This document shows, piece after piece, positions 23,170 through 31,411 of a stretch of 64,000 nt of DNA. A model generated the notes under the pieces. It was not told where the DNA came from. It saw nothing but the letters and a program-made list of their open reading frames with translations, and did not search any database. Origin of the DNA: E44-bin32 sp034430595 (GTDB taxonomy: Bacteria; Chloroflexota; Anaerolineae; Anaerolineales; E44-bin32); the NCBI GenBank assembly GCA_034430595.1, contig DAOUEL010000002.1:6626-70625 (forward strand). The letters run 5' to 3'. The position numbers and the translations under genes are program-made. Each line of letters starts with the position of its first letter. The stretch's first letter is position 1.

Positions 23170-24870
23170 GGGGGTAGGAGTGAGGACGGAAGGTTCACCT
23201 CCAGCCGAGGGGGTGGTCGCCTGATCGGCCGAAGGAGCGGCACATACTTGTCTGCCCTCATTTACGATGGTACTGATCAGCGGATCGGTGCCGTATTTCT
23301 CAATCAAAGCCTGGAATATACGCTCGGCGTCGACACAGGCTTCCGGGTGATCCCGGTCTCCGGCGTAGAAAGTCAGGGCGGAGCCATAGGTGTAATAGTA
23401 CTCGACGCTTTCGTCGGTGAGCGGCAAGCCCCGCACCGGCTGGCCGGCCTCCAGCGCCTGGTTGCTGCCCGGCTCGCATAAGTAAATTCCAAGTCCGCAG
23501 AGCAGGTCACCGGTCTCCTGCTGTGAGCAACCGTCCAGCGCGCATTTAAACGTCAGGATCGAGCTCTCGTAGTTGCGGGCCTGAAAATACACGCTGGCCA
23601 GGCGTGCATAAATCTCGGCGTTGGTGGGGTCAATCTCAACCGCACGCTCGATGTTAAGCGCAGCGATGAAGAACTCACCGTCCTGCATATACGTACGGCC
23701 AATCGCCAGGTAGGGGTTAGGATCCTCGATCCCGAGCTGGTCGTTGATGCGGGTGGCCTTTTCGAAGTTTTCCAACGCCAGGTCAACCAGTTCCCGTCGG
23801 GAGACTGGATTGGGCGCCGCCGCGGCCAGGGTGCGGTAGTTGGCCCCGATGTGCAGGTACAGGAAAGTTAGGTTGGGTGCGATCTCGGTGGCGCGCCGGT
23901 ACTGCTCAATCGCACTTACGTAATTCCCCTGGTTTTCAAGCACGGTGGCGTAGACCCGGTAAATGTCCATCAAGTACTTCGGATCGAGCGGAAGTTCCGC
24001 GGTCCGATCGATCACCGTAGTTGCCAGATCGGCCGCTGAGGTAACGTTGCCTTGATCGACGAGCACTTCAGCCCGGTAAGCTATAGCCAGGATATTCTCT
24101 GGATCCAATTGATTGGCACGAATGGCGGACTGATCGGCTTCAGCCAGGAAGGTAACCCGGCGGTTCTTCTCACGAATCAAGGTCAACGGTGAAATGTAAA
24201 TTGTACGGCCGTCGATCACCCAGCCTTCAACCCCGATCGCATCCACGATGCCGGTGAAGCTCTCGTCCCCCTCTGCTGCCGGTGCAGGCGTCGAGCTGGT
24301 CAGCTCGCCCGAACCTTCAAGTTCGATCACGCTGGCCTGCAGCCGGCCGCCTTCGATGACGCTGGCGGTTACACGCACCAAGTCGCCGACGGTGATCTCA
24401 TCTTTCACTTCCGAGGTGGCAGACCAGTCATACACAAGCGTTCGAACGGCATAACCATACGAATCATCCGGTGCAAGCTCAACCGCCCGGTTGATTGCCT
24501 CTCGCGCCTGGGTCAGCAGCGCCCGTCTCTCGGCCAGCGTCGTCAGCAGATCGCTGGCATAGGTTTGAACGCGCGCCATCTCAGCCCAAAGTCTTCCGTT
24601 GTCCGGTTCCTTCTCAACAGCCTGCTGGTATGCTGCGATCGCAGCAGGCAGGTTTCCGGCGCTGAAGTGCGCCTCAGCCTCCTCACTGTAGGAGATCGAG
24701 GTGCGGGTCGGCGTAGGGGTGGGAGAGAAAAGCGGTTGTACTTGTCCACTGCGCCAGGCACGCAGGACCAGAAAACCCCCAACGATCAAAGCCAGCAGCA
24801 GGGCGATGCGCCACGGGCTCGACCGGCCGCGGTTTTCACTCAACGTGAGCTTTTCACCTGTCAGTCGCAT
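23158..24870 (-). CDS. membrane-anchored TPR protein with inserted domain
   Basis: A 570-residue protein: short basic N-terminus, TM helix (about 21-36), Thr/Pro linker (PTPTPTRTS), then TPR repeats facing outward. The repeats are interrupted at about residues 152-240 by a beta-rich insert (TVGDLVRVTASVIEGGRL, FTGIVDAIGVEGWVIDGRTI) that weakly resembles DUF5666-type domains. TPRs resume to about residue 430 (AEIYARLASVYFQARNYESS). The C-terminal section includes ESVEYYYTYGSAL and several Cys residues. It starts 17 bp after a paralogue and is probably co-transcribed with it. TPRs imply protein binding; the partner is unknown. Confidence 0.88.
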   Translation of the reverse strand: MRLTGEKLTLSENRGRSSPWRIALLLALIVGGFLVLRAWRSGQVQPLFSPTPTPTRTSISYSEEAEAHFSAGNLPAAIAAYQQAVEKEPDNGRLWAEMARVQTYASDLLTTLAERRALLTQAREAINRAVELAPDDSYGYAVRTLVYDWSATSEVKDEITVGDLVRVTASVIEGGRLQASVIELEGSGELTSSTPAPAAEGDESFTGIVDAIGVEGWVIDGRTIYISPLTLIREKNRRVTFLAEADQSAIRANQLDPENILAIAYRAEVLVDQGNVTSAADLATTVIDRTAELPLDPKYLMDIYRVYATVLENQGNYVSAIEQYRRATEIAPNLTFLYLHIGANYRTLAAAAPNPVSRRELVDLALENFEKATRINDQLGIEDPNPYLAIGRTYMQDGEFFIAALNIERAVEIDPTNAEIYARLASVYFQARNYESSILTFKCALDGCSQQETGDLLCGLGIYLCEPGSNQALEAGQPVRGLPLTDESVEYYYTYGSALTFYAGDRDHPEACVDAERIFQALIEKYGTDPLISTIVNEGRQVCAAPSADQATTPSAGGEPSVLTPTPLTR

Positions 24871-24887
24871 GTCGGGGATCTTTGCGC

Positions 24888-26159
24888 TCAGGAACCTGCG
24901 CCGGGGGTGGTTTCAGGGGTTGGGGTACGTTCAAGCTTACCACAAAGTACCAACCCCTCTTCCGCGTTGAAGACGGCGATCTCATCGTCGGGAGCGAGCT
25001 GGAGGATGGCGGAGAGAATATCCACGGCCTCGTTCGGACCATCGCATAGATTCTGCTTCGCCATCGCCAAACCGTAGGTGTAGTAATACTCAAGCACGCG
25101 CGAATCACCGCTGATCGGCAATCCTTCGACCGGTACACCCTCCGGCGAGGTACCACCACTGATCGCCAATTTGAACTGTGCGATGGCTTCGTCATAGACA
25201 CCATTGTGGTAGTACATGCGTCCGAGATTTCCCCGCAGGCGGGCGTTCCCTGGATCCAGGTCAACCGCCTGACTGGCATACTGGCTGGCGATGCCGTATT
25301 CACCGACGCCGGCGTACAGCTGGGCGAGGAGCGTCAGCGGCTCGGTCCAAGTCGGGGCCAGCGCAACGGCGTTGAGATAGCTTTGCCGGGCACCGTCGAC
25401 GTCGTTTAATGCCCGCAGCATATTGCCAATATCAATATGCAGACGGGGCAAATTGGGGTTGATGTTGCGGGCTGCTTGATATGATTCGAGCGCCAGGTCC
25501 CGGTTGCCGGTCATCTCCCAGACATAGGCCAGGGCACGGTTTGCCTCCAGCGATTGGTTATCGAGCGCTAACGCTGCCCGCGCCTCTTCCAATGCCTGCT
25601 CGTAGTTGTCAACGTTCGAGTCGATCAAGACTTCGGCGTGGAAGGCGCGCACCTCCGGGATATTGGGGTTGATGTCCATGGCTTTTTCAACGGCTTCACG
25701 TGCCTGCCCAAGTAGATCAGGAGCGTTATCCCCGGCGGATCCGGCCTGAAAATCCAGCGACCAGCCCAGAAATGCGTAAGCCAGAGCCGAATTCTCATCC
25801 AGCACGAGCGCATCACGTGCGGCTTCCTCCGCGCTACTGTACTCGCCCGCATACATGTACACACGCGACAGTTCGATGTAATACGCAGGTTCACGCGGGT
25901 CGATTCGGATCGCCTGCTTATACGCATCCGCTGCGAGCTCCAGCTTGCCGGCCTCGAAGAATGTCTCAGCCTCCAGAACGAAGGTGGCCGGGCTGCGGGT
26001 AGGGGTCGGCGTGGGTATGAACGGGGTTGGAACAGCCGGAACGTAAACCTGCCAGAAGTAAACAAGTGCTGCGATGAGAAACAGCAGAGCCACAATACGC
26101 AACGGGCTCGAACGTTTGCGCTTGCGGCGTAAATTCCATTTACTTCCACTGAGATACAT
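24888..26159 (-). CDS. membrane-anchored TPR protein
   Basis: A 423-residue paralogue of the next gene: basic N-terminus (RRKRKRSSPLRI), TM helix (about 20-38), PTPTPTRSP linker, and about eight TPR units in a row (for example ELAADAYKQAIRIDPREPAY, GEYGIASQYASQAVDLDPGN). The C-terminal RVLEYYYTYGLAMAK segment is shared with the neighbour, but the beta-rich insert is absent. It has its own promoter about 40 nt upstream, divergent from the third TPR gene. Function unknown. Confidence 0.88.
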   Translation of the reverse strand: MYLSGSKWNLRRKRKRSSPLRIVALLFLIAALVYFWQVYVPAVPTPFIPTPTPTRSPATFVLEAETFFEAGKLELAADAYKQAIRIDPREPAYYIELSRVYMYAGEYSSAEEAARDALVLDENSALAYAFLGWSLDFQAGSAGDNAPDLLGQAREAVEKAMDINPNIPEVRAFHAEVLIDSNVDNYEQALEEARAALALDNQSLEANRALAYVWEMTGNRDLALESYQAARNINPNLPRLHIDIGNMLRALNDVDGARQSYLNAVALAPTWTEPLTLLAQLYAGVGEYGIASQYASQAVDLDPGNARLRGNLGRMYYHNGVYDEAIAQFKLAISGGTSPEGVPVEGLPISGDSRVLEYYYTYGLAMAKQNLCDGPNEAVDILSAILQLAPDDEIAVFNAEEGLVLCGKLERTPTPETTPGAGS

Positions 26160-26202
26160 GAGTAATTGTGAACCTTATCACAGGACTTGCGACTGGATGA
26201 GC

Positions 26203-26232
26203 ATCTTACCACCCGCCGAGAACGAGCGTCAA
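26203..26232 (-). promoter_or_regulatory. promoter of the TPR gene pair
   Basis: TTGACG (26227-26232) and TAAGAT (26203-26208) with an 18-bp spacer on the minus strand. The predicted leader is about 37 nt. Confidence 0.65.
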
Positions 26233-26299
26233 GAATGGCTCGGCGGCACAGGCAACCTGCGCTTATCCGACGCCTGCAGAAGGCGCGATTCAAGTACGG

Positions 26300-26305
26300 T
26301 ATAAT
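26300..26305 (+). promoter_or_regulatory. -10 box 7 nt before the 26313 start
   Basis: A perfect TATAAT followed by seven bases and then ATG 26313, with no ribosome binding site. I see no good -35 box. It predicts a leaderless mRNA. Confidence 0.5.
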
Positions 26306-26312
26306 CCCGGGC

Positions 26313-27341
26313 ATGATTCCGGGTGAAGAACCCCAACACGAACTGACCGGGAGCGGTGAGCTACTCCAGGAGACAAATTCTACCGCGAAGCGGGCGGGCT
26401 CAAACCGCCCCCGGCGCCGGGTGTTGATCGCGTTCCTGATCTACCTCCTGGCGCTGATCCTCGTCGGCGCGGTCGCCTTCACACAGGGCCGCAGCGTCAA
26501 TGAAAGCGTCCAGTCGGAGCAGCTATCAAGCGCCCTGCTCGAGCAGTTTCAACTGGGCGTCGCCGATCTGGAGGCCGGACGGTACGAGATCGCCCGCCAG
26601 CGCTTTGAGCAGATCATCCGCTATGACCCCTCCTACCCGGGCGCAGAAGATATGCTGGTAGAGGCGCTGGTGCATCTCAACGTTCCCACATTGACCCCGA
26701 CCTCGGCCCCTACCTCGACCCCCGATCCTTCCCCGCCGGAAGATCTGTTTGCTCAGGCTCAAACTGCCATCAAAACCGGTGATTGGATCCTGGCAATTGA
26801 CAAGCTGCTCGCGTTGCGGGCAAAAGATGAAACCTACCGCTCGGTCGATGTCGATGGGCTGATGTATATCGCCCTGCGCAACCGGGGTATGCAGCTTATC
26901 GCTAATGGCGAGATGGAGGAAGGGCTCTATAACATGAGCCTGGCCGAGCGCTTCGGCCCCCTCGACCGCGACGCGATGTTCCGCGAATCGCTGGCCAAAC
27001 AATACCTGCTGGCCAACAGCTATATCGGGCTGAACTGGGGCCGCGCCTCAGAACTCTTTGGCCCGCTTTGCGAACAAGGTGCCACGCTCGATTCATGCCC
27101 GAAATATGCAGACGCTGCCCGTCAGTACGGCGATCAGCTCTGGAACGCCGGCGATCCATGCGGGGCGAATGAACAGTACGCCTTTTCGCTTGAGGCGTAC
27201 AACTTCCCGGAGCTTGAGCCAACGGCTGAGCATGCTTCCGAGGCCTGTGCCAGAGCCTCCGAACCGCCGCCACCTCCACCCGCGACCGAGACTCCTTCAC
27301 CGACACCCACCGGCACTCCCGAGCCCGGGGACGGCGGATGA
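26313..27341 (+). CDS. membrane-anchored TPR-like protein
   Basis: A 342-residue protein with a basic segment, a TM helix (VLIAFLIYLLALILVGAVAF, about residues 38-57), a TPR-like unit (GVADLEAGRYEIARQRFEQI), a Thr/Pro/Ser linker (TLTPTSAPTSTPDPSP), further helical repeats, four Cys residues in the last third, and a Pro/Thr-rich tail. It is divergent from the other two TPR genes and shares their layout, not close sequence identity. ATG 26313 was preferred over an upstream in-frame start at 26187 because of the -10 box. Its stop overlaps the next gene (ATGA). Confidence 0.85.
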   Translation: MIPGEEPQHELTGSGELLQETNSTAKRAGSNRPRRRVLIAFLIYLLALILVGAVAFTQGRSVNESVQSEQLSSALLEQFQLGVADLEAGRYEIARQRFEQIIRYDPSYPGAEDMLVEALVHLNVPTLTPTSAPTSTPDPSPPEDLFAQAQTAIKTGDWILAIDKLLALRAKDETYRSVDVDGLMYIALRNRGMQLIANGEMEEGLYNMSLAERFGPLDRDAMFRESLAKQYLLANSYIGLNWGRASELFGPLCEQGATLDSCPKYADAARQYGDQLWNAGDPCGANEQYAFSLEAYNFPELEPTAEHASEACARASEPPPPPPATETPSPTPTGTPEPGDGG

Positions 27342-27853
27342 GTCAAATGCCCGACTGGGTCCTTACCACGGCCTACAGCGCCCACATGCTGGCGACCGTA
27401 GTCTGGATCGGCGGAATAACCTTTCAGGCTGCACTCCTGCTCCCGTTAGCCCTCAAACCTGAAACCGGTCCCAAGCTGCGCAGCCTGCTCGGCTCAATAC
27501 GGCGTCGATTTCTGCCGCTTGCCTGGCTCAGCCTGGCTGTGCTGATCGGCAGCGGATTAACTCAAATGACAGCCAGTACAAACTATGCTGGACTTCTAGT
27601 CATACAGAACCGATGGTCCTTTGCCATCCTGCTCAAGCATCTGGGAATTACGGTCATGCTGGCCGTGATGGCCTACCAGACCTGGGTGCTTTATCCCCGC
27701 TGGGCACGCCTAGAACTCATCCAGGCCAGGACAACAGATGACGGAACCGGCGCCGATCTAAAGCTCTTGCGCCACGAGGCTACGCTGATCCGGGTTCAAC
27801 TACTGCTCTCCGTCATCGTACTGATCCTGACTGCCGTAGCCCGGACAGCCTGA
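27338..27853 (+). CDS. four-helix membrane protein, CopD-like
   Basis: The 171-residue product has four hydrophobic helices. The opening TAYSAHMLATVVWIGGITF resembles the His-x-n-WxGG signature of CopD/DUF2269-type proteins, and a second conserved His lies in LLKHLGITVMLAVM. Those proteins are linked to copper or haem, but the link is weak at this length and I leave the function open. Its ATG overlaps the TPR gene's stop by four bases. Confidence 0.75.
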   Translation: MSQMPDWVLTTAYSAHMLATVVWIGGITFQAALLLPLALKPETGPKLRSLLGSIRRRFLPLAWLSLAVLIGSGLTQMTASTNYAGLLVIQNRWSFAILLKHLGITVMLAVMAYQTWVLYPRWARLELIQARTTDDGTGADLKLLRHEATLIRVQLLLSVIVLILTAVARTA

Positions 27854-27949
27854 CTCGCGCGGCACACTCCTTGCATCTCAATCCTTGCGGCGATCCTATT
27901 GGAATTCACGCTTCCAAATCGATCCTGATCGCGGCAGGGAAGGGTCCAC

Positions 27950-28393
27950 ATGCAGTTCCATCAAATTGCACTTGCCCTGGGGATTATCAGCATCTACATC
28001 GGCTTTTCCGTTGCGCTGGGCTTGATGCTGCATGATCACAGCTCCATCTCGAGTGCAAGCCATTACCTCCCAATCCTTGGTTTCATCCTGCTGGTTTTTA
28101 TTCCGGCCACGGCCATGGTGCTGAGCTACACGGTCTGGTCCTCTTTCGCCCGGCTCTTCGTGACCTGTGCCGGCTGGCTGGCAGGCTTCTTATCGGCGGC
28201 ACAGCCGGATTGGATTCCAACACTGGTCTGGCAGCGGCATTTTCAACGCGGCTACCTGGCGCTTGCGATGGGTACGGTCGCGATCTGGGGTCTGAGCTCC
28301 TGGGCAATTTTTTCGTCAGGCGCAGCCATGCTGATTGGGCTGGCCGCGCTCACCGCAGGGTCCAGCTCGGCCCGTGCCCTGCTTACGACGTAA
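27950..28393 (+). CDS. small membrane protein, unknown
   Basis: The 147-residue product has four hydrophobic segments (LALGIISIYIGFSVALGLML, the second around PILGFILLVFIPATAMVL, then two more). A His-rich short loop (LHDHSS) lies after the first helix. No family recognised. It follows the CopD-like gene by 96 bp; AAGGG lies before the ATG. Confidence 0.7.
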   Translation: MQFHQIALALGIISIYIGFSVALGLMLHDHSSISSASHYLPILGFILLVFIPATAMVLSYTVWSSFARLFVTCAGWLAGFLSAAQPDWIPTLVWQRHFQRGYLALAMGTVAIWGLSSWAIFSSGAAMLIGLAALTAGSSSARALLTT

Positions 28394-28467
28394 TCTGGGA
28401 GCACTCAAATAAGGTACAATGAGCCACCTGAAGGCAGGTCCAATCGCTTTCTCTGACAGGGGCTTCA

Positions 28468-29394
28468 TTGTTCGAACTTTCCTTTCTGGGCACGTCCGCC
28501 TCGGCGCCATCGATTCACCGTGGCCTTTCGGCACAAATCGTCTCCTACCGGGATCAGCGCTTCCTGATTGACTGTGGCGAAGGCACACAGCGCCAGATCC
28601 TGCGCTCCGGCCTCGGATTTCGGCGTCTTTCCCGCATTCTGATCACACACGGTCATCTCGACCATATTCTCGGCCTGGCCGGGCTGCTCTCAACATTTTC
28701 TCGCTGGGAAGCGATCGAAAGCCTGGAAATCTGGGCCGGCGAATGGGCTATGGAACGCATCCACGACCTGCTCTTTGGTGTCGTGCTGCGTGGTGCTCGG
28801 CCGCCGCTCGAGGTTGAGCTGCGCATTATCGAACCCGGTTTACTGATTGAAGAGGGAGACCTGCGGGTAAGCGCCTTCCCTGTCAGCCACCGCGGCCCGG
28901 GCTGCTTCGGCTTCCTATTTGAAGAAAACGAGAAACGTCCCTTTCTCCCTGAACGGGCCGACGAGCTCGGCATACCCGCTGGCCCGGTACGGAAAGAACT
29001 CGTCTCCGGTAAGAAGGTCAAACTTCCGGATGGAAGGCGAATCAATCCGGAAGATGTCCTCGGGCCTCCCCGGCGCGGCACGCGCTTCATGCACGTCGGC
29101 GACTGCGGGAGCACACAGAGCCTGGAGGAGTACGCACGCGGCGTTGACGCACTTGTCATTGAAGCGACCTACCTCTCCTTCGAAGCGGCCCTGGCAGAGC
29201 AGTTCGGACATCTCACTGCAACCGATGCGGCCGAACTTGCCCGGGACGCCGGCGTTGGCCAGCTCTTCCTAACCCACATCTCGCGCCGCTATCGCGAGCG
29301 TGATATTCAGGCTGAAGCGGAAGCGATCTTCCCCCGCACAAGCGTGGCGCGCGATTTCGATCACTTCGAAATCCGCCGCCGCGAGCAGGATTAA
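28468..29394 (+). CDS. rnz: ribonuclease Z
   Basis: A metallo-beta-lactamase-fold endonuclease that trims tRNA 3' ends; 308 residues, the usual short form. LSFLGTSASAPSIHRG opens the protein, the zinc motif is THGHLDHILGLAGLL, and later ligands sit in FPVSHRGPGCFGF, HVGDCG and LTHISRRY. The start is TTG 28468 with AGGGG upstream. No in-frame ATG precedes the conserved N-terminus. In its own unit after the membrane genes. Confidence 0.95.
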   Translation: MFELSFLGTSASAPSIHRGLSAQIVSYRDQRFLIDCGEGTQRQILRSGLGFRRLSRILITHGHLDHILGLAGLLSTFSRWEAIESLEIWAGEWAMERIHDLLFGVVLRGARPPLEVELRIIEPGLLIEEGDLRVSAFPVSHRGPGCFGFLFEENEKRPFLPERADELGIPAGPVRKELVSGKKVKLPDGRRINPEDVLGPPRRGTRFMHVGDCGSTQSLEEYARGVDALVIEATYLSFEAALAEQFGHLTATDAAELARDAGVGQLFLTHISRRYRERDIQAEAEAIFPRTSVARDFDHFEIRRREQD

Positions 29395-29419
29395 CCCTGG
29401 CAGCCCACGGGTAATAAAG

Positions 29420-29439
29420 ACCAGCCAGCGCTGGCTGGT
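29420..29439. repeat. 20-bp perfect palindrome
   Basis: The ten-base arm ACCAGCCAGC is followed immediately by its complement, 26 bp after the rnz stop. No T-run follows, so it is a poor terminator. It could be a cruciform or a binding site. Confidence 0.5.
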
Positions 29440-29531
29440 GGTAAGCGCCTTATATCCTCACGATCGAAACAGTCCCCTTCTTTGCCCGCAGCCGGCTTCA
29501 GGGTTAGAATCTTTGGAGAGTAGAGAAGAGC

Positions 29532-29753
29532 ATGCCCCTTTACGAATACCGTTGCAACGATTGCGAATCCATCTTTGATGAACTGCGCCCGATAAGGGTG
29601 GCCGATTCACCCATCAAATGCCCAGCCTGCGGAAGCAGTGCGACGTCCCGCAAGCTGTCGCTGTTCGCCGCCAGCTGCGGTGGCAACGGACCTGCCGTAA
29701 GCAGCAGTTGCCAGAATTGCTCCTCCGGCGACTGCACCCACTGCCGGAACTGA
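29532..29753 (+). CDS. FmdB-family zinc-ribbon protein
   Basis: The 73-residue protein has the standard start MPLYEYRCNDCESIFDEL and a second CxxC (CPACGSS), which together form one zinc ribbon. The C-terminal part adds six more Cys (CGGNG, CQNCSSGDCTHC), common in this family. Function in the cell is unknown; such proteins were first noted beside amidase and formamidase genes. It has its own short upstream region with GAGAGTAGAGAAG. Confidence 0.93.
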   Translation: MPLYEYRCNDCESIFDELRPIRVADSPIKCPACGSSATSRKLSLFAASCGGNGPAVSSSCQNCSSGDCTHCRN

Positions 29754-30021
29754 ACCACCCAGCTTGAATTCCCCCAACCCGGAACACCCGCTACCGCTTG
29801 CCTCCCATACTCCTTCCATAGTCGATACCGAGCCGATTTGGCGAAATTTCAGCAGTAGAGGCTTTATGCCTGTACAGATGTACTAGTACACAGCTCAGGA
29901 AGGAATTCGATGCCAGGCCAATGTCAGGAATCGGTCGATCGCTGATACTTAATCCTGCAGGTAAAAGTCGATATTCCTAGTTGGACGGAAAGCGAAGGAG
30001 CAAACAATATATTCCCATCGA
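29754..30021. other. non-coding stretch with a 12-bp palindrome
   Basis: No supported gene. It contains the perfect palindrome TGTACTAGTACA at 29879-29890, which could be an operator or chance. Otherwise nothing recognised. Confidence 0.4.
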
Positions 30022-30273
30022 ATGGATCGTTTCAACTCAACACATATCCTACGAGGGACGATTCTTGCTGCTCTACTGCTGGTCTCAGCCCTGATTCTGA
30101 GTGCAGTTGCGGCAGAGGCTTCCTTCTTGAATGAACCGGAAGGCGCGCCCTACTTCGGCGGCCAGGGCGAACCGGAAGGGCAGATCGTATATATCACCGA
30201 AGGCCCGGATGCCGCTTCGCCGACTTTTGTCATTCTCGATATGGTCAGGAGCGCCGCAGGGTTTGGCTCTTAA
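30022..30273 (+). CDS. short exported hypothetical protein
   Basis: An 83-residue frame with a convincing signal peptide (ILRGTILAALLLVSALILS, then AVAAEA cleavage). The mature part is short, acidic and Gly/Pro-rich (YFGGQGEPEGQIVYITEGP). No ribosome binding site is placed well before the ATG, and no family is recognised. It may be real, or a remnant of a longer gene. Confidence 0.45.
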   Translation: MDRFNSTHILRGTILAALLLVSALILSAVAAEASFLNEPEGAPYFGGQGEPEGQIVYITEGPDAASPTFVILDMVRSAAGFGS

Positions 30274-30596
30274 GCGAATCGGAAAGCTTCCCGCAATTCA
30301 TCGTCGATACCCCTTGCCTCGCGAATATGCTTTCAAAGTGCATATGCTACTGGTCGGGAGAATCCGTAAATCTACGGGCTTATCTATTGAGCTTCTACGG
30401 CCTCTGAGGCGGGGTACACCTCCTTCCAAAGGGATGGTTCCACCACCCTACGTTGAAAGCACCCGGATGGATAAACCCGGGTGCTTTCAACTTTCGGTTC
30501 GCGTCTTGCCGGATGGAGATCCGAGCAAGACAAAGGGTTATCTGTCTAATTTGAGGGATGGATTGGGTGGCACTCGAGACAGCTAGCAGGCTGGGC
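30274..30596. other. 323 bp without a gene
   Basis: No supported reading frame. The only clear structure is the long hairpin at 30452-30491. The stretch also holds a GAGG/CCTC-flanked GGGGTAC segment near 30409, too short to interpret. Confidence 0.4.
30452..30491 (+). terminator. 15-bp perfect hairpin, probable terminator
   Basis: Perfect arms GTTGAAAGCACCCGG and their complement surround a 10-nt loop. A short T-rich stretch (TTTCGG) follows on the plus strand. It lies about 180 bp past the small exported gene and about 100 bp before the convergent Mth938-like remnant, so it could stop transcription from either side. An operator or dispersed repeat is possible too. Confidence 0.5.
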
Positions 30597-30949
30597 TTAG
30601 CAAGTTAGATGTAGCGCAGCTGCCGTCCGTGTACCCAGCCTCTCAGCATTGAAAAGCTCACAGGCTTGTGGTGTTTTCTGTACACGAACGTCAATCCCGC
30701 TCTTCTTAAGGATTTCAAATGTTGCAGTTTGAACTTGCATGCGTCCATAGGCTCCGCTGCCGATAACCAGCAGTTCCGGCGCCGCATCCAATACGAGTTT
30801 CAAATCGAGCGGGTTAACTTCGTGCCCGTGGGTTCTCCTCCAGTTTGGTATCATCCCCCCGTTGGCAGGATAAGGAGATCTTTGCTGTAGGGGTGGCCGT
30901 CAATCACGATGCGGCCGAATCGGTAGGATTCGATCCGCGGGGAGCTCAT
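30597..30949 (-). pseudogene. Mth938-like domain gene, frameshifted
   Basis: Both halves of one Mth938/AAMDC-type protein are present in different frames. From ATG 30949 the frame reads SYRFGRIVIDGHPYSKDLLI then LPTGG and stops. The next frame continues with MIPNWRRTHGHEV, LLVIGSGAYGRMQV and the C-terminal AAALHLTC. The break lies at a run of six G (30855-30860). One added G would join them as LPTGGMIPNW, so one base is missing from the run, either a real mutation or a sequencing error. The start lies one base after the acyP stop, so the pair was translationally coupled. Function of the family is unknown. Confidence 0.8.
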
Positions 30950-30950
30950 G

Positions 30951-31247
30951 TCAATCTCTTACGTCGGCATTAATGCGAATTCGGAACGACTCGAACTCGC
31001 CGGTAGGTTCGCCCGGAGTGACCTTGACCTCTTCCACCTGCGCCGAAGGTGGACCGTGCCTGCTCCAGGCGAGCATCCGGTCGACAGCTTCCTGCTCGCC
31101 TTCAAAAACCGCCTCTACGCGTCCATCCCACAGGTTGCGAACCCATCCAACGATGTTTAACGTCTGCGCTTCCTGCATGGTGTAGTAGCGGAAGCTAACT
31201 CCCTGCACCCGGCCGCTGATCACGATATGAGCACGTGCCTTCGCCAT
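30951..31247 (-). CDS. acyP: acylphosphatase
   Basis: A 98-residue enzyme that hydrolyses acyl phosphates. The phosphate-binding loop and catalytic Arg are in ISGRVQGVSFRYYTMQEA. The catalytic Asn region is VGWVRNLWDGRVEAVFEG, and the C-terminal SFRIR is typical. ATG 31247 was chosen, with GAGAGGA upstream; a longer frame to 31277 has no better site. It is followed after one base by the broken Mth938-like gene. Confidence 0.96.
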   Translation of the reverse strand: MAKARAHIVISGRVQGVSFRYYTMQEAQTLNIVGWVRNLWDGRVEAVFEGEQEAVDRMLAWSRHGPPSAQVEEVKVTPGEPTGEFESFRIRINADVRD

Positions 31248-31279
31248 ACATCCTCTCCAGATGTTGTGAAACTCCAACT

Positions 31280-31308
31280 ATGATACATGGACAATCCCGG
31301 CTTGCGAA
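31280..31308 (-). promoter_or_regulatory. promoter of acyP
   Basis: TTCGCA (31303-31308) and TATCAT (31280-31285) with a 17-bp spacer on the minus strand, about 30 nt before the start codon. Confidence 0.5.
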
Positions 31309-31363
31309 TGGGCGGATGGTCACAGACTCCCGGGTTTGCTCTGCGAAGTGAGTCGGTAGATGG

Positions 31364-31390
31364 AAAAAGGCCCGCGGGGTACCCGCGGGC
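31364..31390 (-). terminator. terminator of the nuo operon
   Basis: A 9-bp perfect GC stem (GCCCGCGGG/CCCGCGGGC) with a 3-nt loop, followed on the minus strand by a run of five T. It sits 21 bp after the nuoN stop. Confidence 0.92.
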
Positions 31391-31411
31391 TCAAGGAGGC
31401 TTACATTCGAT

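Noticed and set aside
30131..30586. 151-residue frame across the gene-poor stretch
   Set aside because: Basic, low-complexity translation without a domain; it runs through the 15-bp hairpin and overlaps the better signal-peptide frame.
30855..30860. Programmed frameshift in the Mth938-like gene
   Set aside because: No stimulatory stem or internal Shine-Dalgarno was seen, and the family is not known to use frameshifting; a mutation or read error is simpler.
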